From NCBI GenBank assembly GCA_023255965.1, contig JAGDWE010000009.1, positions 1 through 55,513 of the forward strand: a stretch of 55,513 nucleotides of DNA, in the 5' to 3' direction. The notes beneath the pieces are model-generated. The model saw only the letters and a list, made by a program, of their open reading frames with translations, was not told where the DNA came from and did no database searches. Shown here in pieces: positions 17,567 to 25,110 of this stretch; position 1 is the stretch's first letter, and each line of letters opens with the position of its first letter. The position numbers and the translations under genes were made by a program. This DNA is from Desulfurococcales archaeon (GTDB taxonomy: Archaea; Thermoproteota; Thermoprotei_A; Sulfolobales; NBVN01).

Positions 17567-18022
17567 CTGAGTAAGTCTAAGGGGTTTAGAGCTGAACGTG
17601 AATTAGTTGCTAGGCTATGGAAGCTAGGGTTTGCAGTCATGAGGGCTCCTGCAAGCGGCTCTAAGATAAAGAAAGCTAAGTACCCAGACGTCGTGGCAAT
17701 TAAGTCGGGTAAAGTCTTAGTACTTGAGGTTAAGTGTAGATCCAAGGTGGAGTCGATCTACATTAAGGAGGATCAAATTAATAAATTAAGGGAATTTGCG
17801 AATAGATCTGGTGGCTACGCATTCATAGCCATTAGGATACCTAAAGGAGTTTGGAAGCTCGTATCGATAGATAGCATTGAGAAGGTATCTAACAATACCT
17901 ATAGATTAAGTAGGGAGTTAATAATTAACAGCAAGGAATTAAGTGAAGTCCTTAAGGAGTTAAAGCTGATAACCACTCTTGAAGAATTCATTGCTAAGCA
18001 TGATAGTGGTTCTATCTCCTAG
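17567..18022 (+). CDS. hjc: Holliday junction resolvase Hjc, probable CTG start
   Basis: The conserved beginning KGFRAERELVARLWKLGFAV lies upstream of the first in-frame ATG (17639), so that ATG would remove the catalytic Glu. In frame, the only plausible initiation codon before KSKGF is CTG at 17567, with GGTG nine bases upstream. The catalytic pattern is ERE, then PDVVAIKSGK, then LEVKCR (E and K of the PD-(D/E)xK site). The mature length of about 151 aa is slightly longer than typical Hjc. It resolves four-way DNA junctions during recombination. Confidence 0.82.
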   Translation: MSKSKGFRAERELVARLWKLGFAVMRAPASGSKIKKAKYPDVVAIKSGKVLVLEVKCRSKVESIYIKEDQINKLREFANRSGGYAFIAIRIPKGVWKLVSIDSIEKVSNNTYRLSRELIINSKELSEVLKELKLITTLEEFIAKHDSGSIS

Positions 18023-18072
18023 TTAGTTATATTGGTTGTAGAATTTTCATCTGGCTTCCAGTTAGCGCTTCT

Positions 18073-18279
18073 CACATACCGCGACCTCTCGTCATTTTTA
18101 ATTACCTTTGATCGCTGCATGTGGCTCATCGCGCCGCCCGCGAGCCCTCACCGCAGTTGCTTAGGACCCAGAGCCCCGCGGATCTATGGAACCAGCGGCC
18201 AATACGGTTTAATGATCCTCGACACCGCCTCAGCGTACCTAATAGCTACTAAAGGCGTTTAGACGACTAGAAGCAAGTT
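18073..18279 (+). repeat. Long inverted repeat, copy 2 (partner at 7875-8083)
   Basis: About 207 bp that match 7875-8083 in reverse orientation almost exactly. In this copy a frame remains open through the repeat to a stop at 18260-18262, ending DTASAYLIATKGV. I do not recognise the peptide and it may be chance. The two copies enclose ~10 kb and could support inversion by homologous recombination. Confidence 0.85.
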
Positions 18280-18495
18280 AAGGCGTTGAGAAGTGTGTAG
18301 CAGGCCTAAAGAGCGGGGATCACGCATCAATCTGGCCCTACATCCCCATTTGAGGGGCAGTTAAGGGCTTGAATTCCCTCATCCGTATTCTTAATCCGAG
18401 TCGCCGACTCCGCATCAACTCCTTTGGGGGAGATCCGCCATCAGGTCATGCGATTCCTAGCATATCACTATAACACGATAGGTGAGGCAGCTTAG
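18280..18495. other. Gap with element-end hairpin and remnant sequence
   Basis: At 18301-18330 the sequence caggcctaaagagcggggat resembles the ends at 24942, 41314 and 52713. The following segment (catttgaggggcagttaagg, 18352-18371) matches the same position in the elements near 24.98 and 52.77 kb. No open gene is present until Nop10. Confidence 0.5.
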
Positions 18496-18654
18496 TTAGG
18501 ATGAGTACTTCATAAGAACCCTATATTTTACATATTTATTTGTTGGAGAGTATCTATGGGGATGAGCGCTTACTGTTTCCTTTCCACATTTTAGGCATTT
18601 ATCAGATAATGTGTATACCTTACAGTTAGTGCATTTATGTATAAGCCACTTCAT
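18496..18654 (-). CDS. nop10: H/ACA ribonucleoprotein protein Nop10
   Basis: A 52-aa gene, MKWLIHKCTNCKVYTLSDKC at the start and then LKCG, ETVSAHPHRYSPTNKY and a basic tail. The zinc ligands are C8, C11, C20 and C23, and the AHPHRYSP motif is diagnostic. Nop10 is part of the box H/ACA pseudouridylation complex with Cbf5, Gar1 and L7Ae. The ATG overlaps the TGA of the aIF2-alpha gene by four bases, the usual archaeal operon arrangement. It encodes fewer than 60 residues and is easily missed. Confidence 0.95.
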   Translation of the reverse strand: MKWLIHKCTNCKVYTLSDKCLKCGKETVSAHPHRYSPTNKYVKYRVLMKYSS

Positions 18655-19457
18655 CCTCTCTCCCTCTCAAAAGCAAATACCATGTTGAGTGATTTAGCTA
18701 TCGTACTAACTAAATCTAAGTACTTACTTAGCACTTTCTCTGCCACCTTATAGTCCGTAGCTATAACCTCAACCCTATATCTAGGAGCACCAACAGTATA
18801 TACTCTTATCAGAGTATTTTCATTTAACTCGCTACTTAATTTTTTAAGCGGCTGTGTTAATGCTTCCTTAATTCTGTTAATTCCATCCGACCCATAGGTA
18901 GTTAACGTTATTAAACCCTGGACCTTTACTTTCTTAACTTCGATATGCCTCTTTAGCTCCTCGATTATGGGATCTATCCATTCGTCAGGTACACCGGCCT
19001 TCCTCAACACATCCCGCCCCTGATATGCTGCGAGCTCTAAACCGGCGTAGATCTCCCCATAAACATCCTCTAACCTCCAGCCAACTTCCCTGTACGCGTC
19101 GTCTAGCGTCTTACCTAGCTTAGAGGCCGCGATCTCAAGTAATTTCTCAGCCCTTTGACTTCTCTTCCACTCAAGTAGCTTCCTTCTCTGCTCACCTTCA
19201 CTTACACGTTTAAGGGATACATCTACCTGCTTCTTCCTTCTATCAACTCTAATTACCTTAGCTATTATTCGTTGATTTTCTTTAATGACCTCCTTAATAT
19301 CCTTAACCCATTTAGAACTCACCTCGCTCCATGGTAGGTAAGCCTCGAGTCCTCTATACTCTTCTAGACGTACGTAGGCACCATACTCAAATATCTTAAT
19401 AACTGTGCCTATAACTAATTCCCCGACCTCAGGTAGCTCACTACGCTTTCTAACCAT
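18651..19457 (-). CDS. Translation initiation factor aIF2 alpha subunit
   Basis: The product is 268 aa. An S1 domain occupies residues 10-85 (GELVIGTVIKIFEYGAYVRL, and the KQVDVSLKRV end). A helical domain and the C-terminal alpha/beta domain that binds the gamma subunit follow. It stabilises initiator tRNA on the small ribosomal subunit. It lies in the conserved cluster L44e, S27e, aIF2-alpha, Nop10. Confidence 0.95.
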   Translation of the reverse strand: MVRKRSELPEVGELVIGTVIKIFEYGAYVRLEEYRGLEAYLPWSEVSSKWVKDIKEVIKENQRIIAKVIRVDRRKKQVDVSLKRVSEGEQRRKLLEWKRSQRAEKLLEIAASKLGKTLDDAYREVGWRLEDVYGEIYAGLELAAYQGRDVLRKAGVPDEWIDPIIEELKRHIEVKKVKVQGLITLTTYGSDGINRIKEALTQPLKKLSSELNENTLIRVYTVGAPRYRVEVIATDYKVAEKVLSKYLDLVSTIAKSLNMVFAFERERG

Positions 19458-19462
19458 CTACT

Positions 19463-19660
19463 TCAACCCAAGATTCTGACTATTTCGCCTAGTATCTTGG
19501 CCTTACCGCCGGTAGGTACAACCAAGACTGTGCCACATACTAGGCACCTGGATGGGAATGTTGCATGGTCGTATACTACTTGTTCGTTACCGCAGGAAAG
19601 GCATCTAACCTTAATGAACTTTGATTTAGGCATAGGTATTAATATCTTCGACCTCTTCAT
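19463..19660 (-). CDS. Ribosomal protein S27e
   Basis: The product is 65 aa with a four-cysteine zinc ribbon (CLSCGNEQ and CLVCG). The start [17 protein letters not shown] matches archaeal S27e. It overlaps L44e by one base and is followed by aIF2-alpha after 5 bp, forming one operon. Confidence 0.95.
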   Translation of the reverse strand: MKRSKILIPMPKSKFIKVRCLSCGNEQVVYDHATFPSRCLVCGTVLVVPTGGKAKILGEIVRILG

Positions 19661-19947
19661 TACTTTACAACCTCCACGAGCTCTGCCTTCTTAAGCCTAA
19701 TACCCCTCCTATGCTGTATATAGCCGCACTTAGAGCATTTAAGCTTTAACACCACCTTCTTAGTTGTCTTAGCAAACCTCTTCTGTTCAGGCTTTCTCTT
19801 ACTGCCATAACCTTTCTGCTTACGTCTATACCTTCTCTCACCCTCAGCAAGGCTCCTACGCTTACCATGCTTATATAAAGTCACTGTCTGCTCAGTATGC
19901 TCCTTACATCTAGGGCAGTAGGTCCTTAATTTCTTGGGGATCTTCAT
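19660..19947 (-). CDS. Ribosomal protein L44e
   Basis: The product is 95 aa. [20 protein letters not shown] at the start is the family signature. A zinc ribbon is formed by the N-terminal CPRC and the C-terminal CSKCGY, with a highly basic middle ([20 protein letters not shown]). It sits at the large-subunit E site. The operon continues into S27e. Confidence 0.96.
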   Translation of the reverse strand: MKIPKKLRTYCPRCKEHTEQTVTLYKHGKRRSLAEGERRYRRKQKGYGSKRKPEQKRFAKTTKKVVLKLKCSKCGYIQHRRGIRLKKAELVEVVK

Positions 19948-19957
19948 TAATCATCAC

Positions 19958-20254
19958 CTACTTCAAAGGCCTCGGAGTCTTCCTCTCATCCTCTGATCTA
20001 ACCTTAATTATGCCCAGGAATATAGCGCAACTAACGCAGTAGCATTTAGTCACTGGATATCTAGCTATTATGGCTCCCTTCTTCTCTAGCTCATCAGCTA
20101 GCTGAGGATCCACTGGTGAGTACATCTTAGTCACACACACGGCTTTATCCTCAGGAATTAACCTACCGCATTGATCGCAGTGCACTAGGTCTACTGAACC
20201 CTTACTGCCCTTATGCCTCCCTCTACTCTCCCTCTTCTTAGGCGTAACTAACAC
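19958..20254 (-). CDS. Ribosomal protein S26e
   Basis: The product is 98 aa. RGRHKGSKGSVDLVHCDQCG and YCVSCAIFLGIIKVRSEDER match S26e, a small-subunit protein near the mRNA exit that is present in crenarchaea and eukaryotes. The cysteine pairs C26/C29 and C74/C77 make the zinc site. An unusual insertion (VDPQLADELEKKGA) separates them. It heads the operon, 10 bp before L44e. Confidence 0.9.
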   Translation of the reverse strand: MLVTPKKRESRGRHKGSKGSVDLVHCDQCGRLIPEDKAVCVTKMYSPVDPQLADELEKKGAIIARYPVTKCYCVSCAIFLGIIKVRSEDERKTPRPLK

Positions 20255-20435
20255 CTCACTACATTACCATAGCATTTAAGGATTTTTAATTTTTAGCTTG
20301 TTAGTTCCTATATTCGAATCAACTATTTACATTAAGTGTGAGCCGCCATTAAATTGAAATAATTTAATCGATGTTAAGCAATTTTAAGAAATATTTAAAA
20401 TTAAATGTGATCTTTAAGATTACTGGATATCTGCG

Positions 20436-21896
20436 ATGACCATGGGCGAAGTTCATGTATACAGGGACCTAGGGAGATCGTTCTCTGAGTGGTTCGACAA
20501 TGTATTAGAGGCCGCTGAAGTATACGATTACGGTAGATATCCAGCTAAGGGTATGGGTGTATGGCTACCTTACGGGTTTAAAATCAGGGAGAACGTCATT
20601 AGGATAATTAGGGAGCTCTTAAATAGCACTGGCCATGAGGAAATACTACTTCCTTTACTCATACCTGAGGGGATCTTAAGGAAGGAGTCGGAGCATATTA
20701 GAGGATTTGAGGATCAAGTTTACTGGGTTACCCATGGAGGTCTAGAGCCCCTTGACGTTAAACTAGCTCTAAGACCCACCAGCGAGACCTCCTTAACATA
20801 CTTAGAGAGTTTCTGGATTAAGAGCTATAAACAGTTGCCTAAGAAGTACTATCAAATCGTAAGCATATTCAGATATGAAACTAAGGCGACGAGGCCTATG
20901 ACCAGAGTTAGAGAAGTAACTACGTTTAAGGAGGCACACACGGTTCATGAGGACTTCATTGACTGCGAGAGGCAGGTTCTAGAGGCTGTCGAGATATATA
21001 GTAAGTTGTTTGATTACTTAGGTATACCCTACATAATATCTAAGAGGCCTGAATGGGATAAGTTCGCTGGCGCAATATACACTATAGCTTTTGATACGTT
21101 ATTGCCTGACGGTAGGGCATTACAGATAGGTACAGTCCATAATTTAGGGCAGACCTTCACTAAGGTGTTTGAAGTGAGGATTCAGAAGAGGGATGAGAGC
21201 ATAGATTATGCTTGGCAGACTAGCTATGGGATTTCAGAAAGAGTGATAGCATCAGTGATAGCTATACATGGAGATCGAAGGGGTCTTGTACTGCCCTTCT
21301 CTATAGCTCCGATCCAGATAGTCATTATCCCATTATTCACGGCTGATGCCTATAATGATGTAATTAGCTACTCCCATATGTTATACGAGATGCTACGTAA
21401 TAATGGATTTAGAGTCCATGAGGATCTACGCAACGAGTTAAGGCCTGGTGAGAAGTACTATTATTGGGAGCTTAAGGGGGTCCCTCTAAGGATTGAAGTA
21501 GGTATTAGGGAAGTAAGTAATAAATATGTAACATTATTTAGACGGGATACCTACGAAAGAACTAGAGTAGGATTAAATGAACTCATAGAGGTCGTTAAAA
21601 AGATTAGTGTTGAGTACGATGAAAACCTCAGGAATAGGGCATGGAGCGCATTTAAATCGAGGATCGCTAGGTTCAATAACTTAGAGGACGCTAGGGAATA
21701 CTTAAATAGCAGTAGAGGAGTCGTGGAATTGCCGTGGTGTGGTAGACATGAATGCGGCATAAAAATGAGTGAGCTAGTTGATGCTGATACCTTGGGAACC
21801 CCATTAAATTTAAGTATGGATGAGGTATCAAATGCCAAGTGCGTGGTATGCGGTTCCAACGCAAACACATTAATGAGGCTAGCTAAGAAGCACTGA
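20436..21896 (+). CDS. proS: Prolyl-tRNA synthetase
   Basis: The product is 486 aa, the short archaeal/eukaryotic type. Class II motif 2 is [20 protein letters not shown], motif 3 lies in the [16 protein letters not shown] region, and the TSE proline/ATP site is LRPTSETSL. An anticodon-binding domain follows and a C-terminal zinc domain ([10 protein letters not shown] and CVVCGS) completes it. It charges tRNA-Pro. A TATA-like run aaatatttaaaatt lies just upstream (about 20390), divergent from the ribosomal operon. Confidence 0.95.
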   Translation: MTMGEVHVYRDLGRSFSEWFDNVLEAAEVYDYGRYPAKGMGVWLPYGFKIRENVIRIIRELLNSTGHEEILLPLLIPEGILRKESEHIRGFEDQVYWVTHGGLEPLDVKLALRPTSETSLTYLESFWIKSYKQLPKKYYQIVSIFRYETKATRPMTRVREVTTFKEAHTVHEDFIDCERQVLEAVEIYSKLFDYLGIPYIISKRPEWDKFAGAIYTIAFDTLLPDGRALQIGTVHNLGQTFTKVFEVRIQKRDESIDYAWQTSYGISERVIASVIAIHGDRRGLVLPFSIAPIQIVIIPLFTADAYNDVISYSHMLYEMLRNNGFRVHEDLRNELRPGEKYYYWELKGVPLRIEVGIREVSNKYVTLFRRDTYERTRVGLNELIEVVKKISVEYDENLRNRAWSAFKSRIARFNNLEDAREYLNSSRGVVELPWCGRHECGIKMSELVDADTLGTPLNLSMDEVSNAKCVVCGSNANTLMRLAKKH

Positions 21897-21993
21897 AGCA
21901 TTGATCCAATCCCCCCGGCGCTAGGGTACTAAGGCGTCGATACGGACTACAATGAAAGTCCGACCTCTCTATTTACTAACCAACTCTCTAAAG

Positions 21994-22533
21994 CTACCAG
22001 GGTACCTCCTTAAATCCAAGCATATACGCCATGAAGTTAGTTAGCGGGTGAAGTATTAGTGATATAAGCATAGCTAGTACCAGGTGCTCTAAAGTTAATT
22101 CAACCCCCATGATTAAGTCTATGTTAAGACTTTTAATTGAAACGTAGGAGCCCAGTAGGTAATCTACTTGATCTAATGGCGGAAACGGAGATCCCTGCTT
22201 TAGCCCTACCCTACGTTTGATAAAGGCGTTAATTAGGTCACCTAATAGTGCCCCCACGCTCATAATTAATGCATACATGATACATGAGGCGGTGTTAAAT
22301 ATCAACGTATATGCTACACCCGTAAGTAGTCCTGCGAGCAGGCCGGCTATGAGGCCCTCCCAAGTCTTACCATCACCGAATACTCTCCTTCCATCCCTAA
22401 GCACTCTACCTCCATCTATTGGATGCCTGTATCTAAAGACTCTAGTTAGTACTGGGGCTGCATTACAGATCATCGCTGGCGCAAAGTATATTAGAGCCTC
22501 AGTAAATTTATTAGCTAAGTACTCAGTGCTCAT
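21994..22533 (-). CDS. carS: CDP-archaeol synthase CarS
   Basis: The product is 179 aa with about five membrane helices. The signature is PIDGGRVLRDGRRVFGDGKT followed by WEG, and GDLINAFIKRRVGLKQGSPFP plus LDQVDYLLGS near the middle, as in the DUF46/CarS family. It activates unsaturated archaetidic acid with CTP at the membrane, the step after DGGGP synthase. The start overlaps the upstream RecA-like gene by 11 bp. Confidence 0.92.
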   Translation of the reverse strand: MSTEYLANKFTEALIYFAPAMICNAAPVLTRVFRYRHPIDGGRVLRDGRRVFGDGKTWEGLIAGLLAGLLTGVAYTLIFNTASCIMYALIMSVGALLGDLINAFIKRRVGLKQGSPFPPLDQVDYLLGSYVSIKSLNIDLIMGVELTLEHLVLAMLISLILHPLTNFMAYMLGFKEVPW

Positions 22534-23122
22534 CCTCAGCCCACTTAATACCCTCTTTATCTATACTGTAATAAAGAGTTAAGCCGATACTTTCAGGGAA
22601 CTCGATAGTCAGCTTTCTAATAATACCCTTGACCCTCTGGAGCCTAATTATGGTATCGCACCAATACCTAAGTAGTGATATGCCGCTTACAGTTATATCC
22701 TCGTCGGAACTACTTACTTGTGCGGTCAATATGCATGTGATGCCATTATTGAGAACTAAGTCATTTATGAGCGATAGCATCGAGTTATAGATCCTATTTA
22801 TTCCAGGGGTAAGGGTAGAGTCTGACCTGTAGAAGCTATTAATACTATCTATGACCACGATTTTTAATTCCTTAGCGTACCTAAAGTAAATATCAATAAT
22901 TAGTTGAAGTAGGTCGCTACTGCTGTAGGCAGTAACGAATAGCTCATTACCGTAGAATCCATATCTATCGAGTACGGACGCGTATGACGTACCCTCAGTA
23001 CTTATGTAAATAGATCTTGAGCTGCCGTTAGCTAAGGCACTCATTAACCATAAGGATAAATTGGTCTTCCCCACACCTGCCTCACCGTATATTAAGTTGG
23101 TTTTGCCAACGATTAACGACAA
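22523..23122 (-). CDS. RecA/RadA paralogue ATPase (RadB/aRadC-like)
   Basis: The product is about 199 aa. Walker A is GEAGVGKTN near residues 14-22 and Walker B is KIVVIDSINSFY near residue 80. There is no N-terminal HhH domain, so it is a short RecA-family paralogue rather than RadA. Such paralogues assist recombination in archaea. The start is doubtful. TTG at 23122 is used here, but homologous-looking sequence (RSLDDLL) continues upstream to a GGTGGGAGG ribosome binding site near 23146, where no standard start codon is found. It overlaps carS and diverges from the RuvC-fold gene. Confidence 0.75.
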   Translation of the reverse strand: MSLIVGKTNLIYGEAGVGKTNLSLWLMSALANGSSRSIYISTEGTSYASVLDRYGFYGNELFVTAYSSSDLLQLIIDIYFRYAKELKIVVIDSINSFYRSDSTLTPGINRIYNSMLSLINDLVLNNGITCILTAQVSSSDEDITVSGISLLRYWCDTIIRLQRVKGIIRKLTIEFPESIGLTLYYSIDKEGIKWAEDEH

Positions 23123-23229
23123 TAAATCATCTAATGAGCGTATCCTCCCACCTAACTAAGAAAACTTATTACTTAAGTCAAATTAACTATTGTGGTGATT
23201 AAATAGGCCTAGCAAGGGATAATAGGGGC

Positions 23230-23883
23230 GTGGCTCTCTTCATCTATAATCCTCGAGTACTTAAGTATGTGAAGGATGTGCTTAGAAATTATGACCTGAG
23301 GTTCTACGTCCCACGCGATGTAAGTAAAGTAAAGGATAGCGATGTGTTAATTGTTGATAGCGAAGGTTTAAGGATATTACATAGTACTGTGGGCAACAAC
23401 CTACCAAGATACTTCCTAGTAAATGGCGATGACGCTTCCATATACAGGCCTATACTTAATGCCTACGGCATTAAGGAAGTAAAGGTCATTCAAGTAGGTA
23501 TAGACGTTGGTAAGAGGTTGGCCTACGTAGTACTTTGCGATGGAGTGCTGCTTAGAGCTGGCTATGCTGGAAGTTTAAGGGAGTTGATCAATTCCATTAA
23601 CTTACTTAATAACTACCTAAGACCTAGTAAAGTTATCATAAAGATAGGTGGCTATGTGGATGAGCTTGAAATTCACCTCCTTAAAAACCATCTTCAAAGA
23701 AATTGTGAAGTATTCCTAATAGATGAGCAAAAATCATCAGCGAAATCACAATTAAATCTATGCGGCTTGAAGATCAAATTTACCGATGATATTCACGCAG
23801 CTTTAAACATAGCCCTTAGGGATGGTATTAAACTAGAATTCGCAGCTGAAAATCCAACCTCTAGGGCGGGAACGTATACCTAA
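23230..23883 (+). CDS. RNase H/RuvC-fold protein of unknown function
   Basis: The product is 217 aa. The second half follows the RuvC topology: QVGIDVGKRLAYVVLCDG near residues 93-110 holds the first catalytic Asp, then KVIIKIGG, EVFLIDEQKSS, and DDIHAALNIALRDG near residue 185 with the last acidic residue. The usual second acidic residue after the KVIIKI strand is not obvious. The first 85 residues form a Rossmann-like domain. A nuclease or a Holliday-junction-type enzyme is possible, supported by the divergent RecA paralogue 107 bp away. It lacks the zinc finger of TnpB, so it is not a plain transposon protein. Confidence 0.55.
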   Translation: MALFIYNPRVLKYVKDVLRNYDLRFYVPRDVSKVKDSDVLIVDSEGLRILHSTVGNNLPRYFLVNGDDASIYRPILNAYGIKEVKVIQVGIDVGKRLAYVVLCDGVLLRAGYAGSLRELINSINLLNNYLRPSKVIIKIGGYVDELEIHLLKNHLQRNCEVFLIDEQKSSAKSQLNLCGLKIKFTDDIHAALNIALRDGIKLEFAAENPTSRAGTYT

Positions 23884-23949
23884 TTCCACCTAAAACACAT
23901 CCCGTTGAATGAAGGAATATCCTCGACAGAAGCGATACGCAAGATGCCT

Positions 23950-23990
23950 GACCTCCTCCCCGCCCTGAAGGGCGAGGCTTTCAGTTGTAA
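23950..23990 (+). repeat. TnpB-type element end, best-preserved copy
   Basis: gacctcctccccgccctgaa followed by gggcgaggctttcagttgtaa. The inverted arms cgccct/agggcg close a tgaa-type loop, and CTTTCAG follows. This is the form I recognise from right ends of archaeal IS605-type elements. No transposase is attached. Confidence 0.7.
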
Positions 23991-24026
23991 TTAAAGGGTA
24001 TTTAAATGCATCGTTAAATCATAAAC

Positions 24027-24056
24027 AGCCTCGCCTTCTAAGACGGGAAGGGGGCC
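24027..24056 (-). repeat. TnpB-type hairpin end overlapping the KsgA stop
   Basis: agcctcgccttctaagacgg followed by gaagggggcc, an inverted and diverged copy of the end 40 bp to the left. The stop codon of the KsgA gene and its last codons (about three to six) lie inside this hairpin, so the protein's C-terminus is partly supplied by the element. Confidence 0.55.
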
Positions 24057-24871
24057 AGCTTACGGAAGACTTCGATTAGAGTATTTACTGGTAGTTGATA
24101 CACTCTTCTATCGCCTACCAAATTAATTAAATCATATATATCTCCATAAATTCTTAACTCATTTAAACATCTGCTTAGGACCTTCTTAGCTAGTCTCCTT
24201 CTCTGATTGAATAAGCACTTAACGATTCCTTCATATACCTCCCAATCGTAACTCCATCTCCTAACCCTCCTTAGTACAACTACCCTAGAGCTAACTTTTG
24301 GAGGTGGATAAAAATCCTCCGGTAAGTATTTACCTCCCAACTCCACATCCATAAACGTATTCACCATAACCGTTAAACGGCTGTACTCACGACTACCCGG
24401 AGAAGCCTTTAACCTCAACGCTACTTCATCCTGTATTGTTAGGACTGCTGCCCTACAATTTGACTTAATTACCGACATAATTAAAGGCCCTGTAATCCCG
24501 TACGGTACGTTAGATACTACAACATCTACGGATCGTAGAGCGTTGATAAGGAAGTTAATACCCTCACCAACTACTATATTAACATTTGATTTACCTCTAA
24601 GGAGTTCTAAAGCTGCCCTAGCCAACCTACGATCTAACTCGATAGTGACTACGTTCTTGAATGCATCACATAAATGCGTAGTTAGAAAACCTAAGCCGGT
24701 GCCAATCTCAACAACGTATTCAGGCCTTAAATCCATTGCATGCATCATTAACTCATTAATTAAGGCATCATTAACAACGAAATGCTGGCTTAACCTCCTC
24801 CTAATCTTAACTCCATACTTGCGTAGTAACATGATAGTAAGCTTAACTAAATCCTTTGACTGCAATTTCAT
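24038..24871 (-). CDS. ksgA: 16S rRNA adenine dimethyltransferase KsgA/Dim1
   Basis: The product is 277 aa. RRLSQHFVVNDALINELM is the N-terminal signature, EIGTGLGFLT near residue 52 the SAM-binding motif I, and VVSNVPYGITGPLI the catalytic NVPY motif. YPPPKVSSRVV and the C-terminal helical domain with FNQRRR follow. It dimethylates two adjacent adenines near the 3' end of 16S rRNA. The C-terminus (LAPFPS) runs into a mobile-element hairpin. It is transcribed away from the region holding the AOR gene. Confidence 0.95.
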   Translation of the reverse strand: MKLQSKDLVKLTIMLLRKYGVKIRRRLSQHFVVNDALINELMMHAMDLRPEYVVEIGTGLGFLTTHLCDAFKNVVTIELDRRLARAALELLRGKSNVNIVVGEGINFLINALRSVDVVVSNVPYGITGPLIMSVIKSNCRAAVLTIQDEVALRLKASPGSREYSRLTVMVNTFMDVELGGKYLPEDFYPPPKVSSRVVVLRRVRRWSYDWEVYEGIVKCLFNQRRRLAKKVLSRCLNELRIYGDIYDLINLVGDRRVYQLPVNTLIEVFRKLAPFPS

Positions 24872-24941
24872 CCTTCCAAATACCTTAAAGAGTCTTAGAG
24901 TAAAATATTAACTAATAAAGCGTTATCTTAAATCCAGCCCC

Positions 24942-25110
24942 CTACGGGCCTAAAGGGCGGGGATCCCAACACCCAGTTTGAAGGGCGGTTAGGGCCAGAG
25001 CTCGACCTAGGCTACTAGCTGGGGATCGATTCCCTAAGGCAAACCACCACCAAATACTTTAGAGGGCGTTTATCTATAGGCACTTACGCCTCAAGGAGGT
25101 AGGGCTTTCA
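24942..25110. repeat. Complete small element between KsgA and AOR genes
   Basis: The left end is ctacgggcctaaagggcggg and the right end is ggaggtagggctttcag. Between them lie a segment shared with the remnants at 18.35 and 52.77 kb (gtttgaagggcggttaggg) and one shared with 36.94 and 52.83 kb (caccaaatactttagagggc). Its last bases supply the stop codon of the aldehyde oxidoreductase gene. No coding frame of note; it looks like a MITE-type derivative of a TnpB element. Confidence 0.55.

Noticed and set aside
18032-18262. 76-codon + strand frame through inverted repeat copy 2
   Set aside because: The matching frame in copy 1 has a stop, the peptide has no known family, and the sequence is better explained as a repeat unit.
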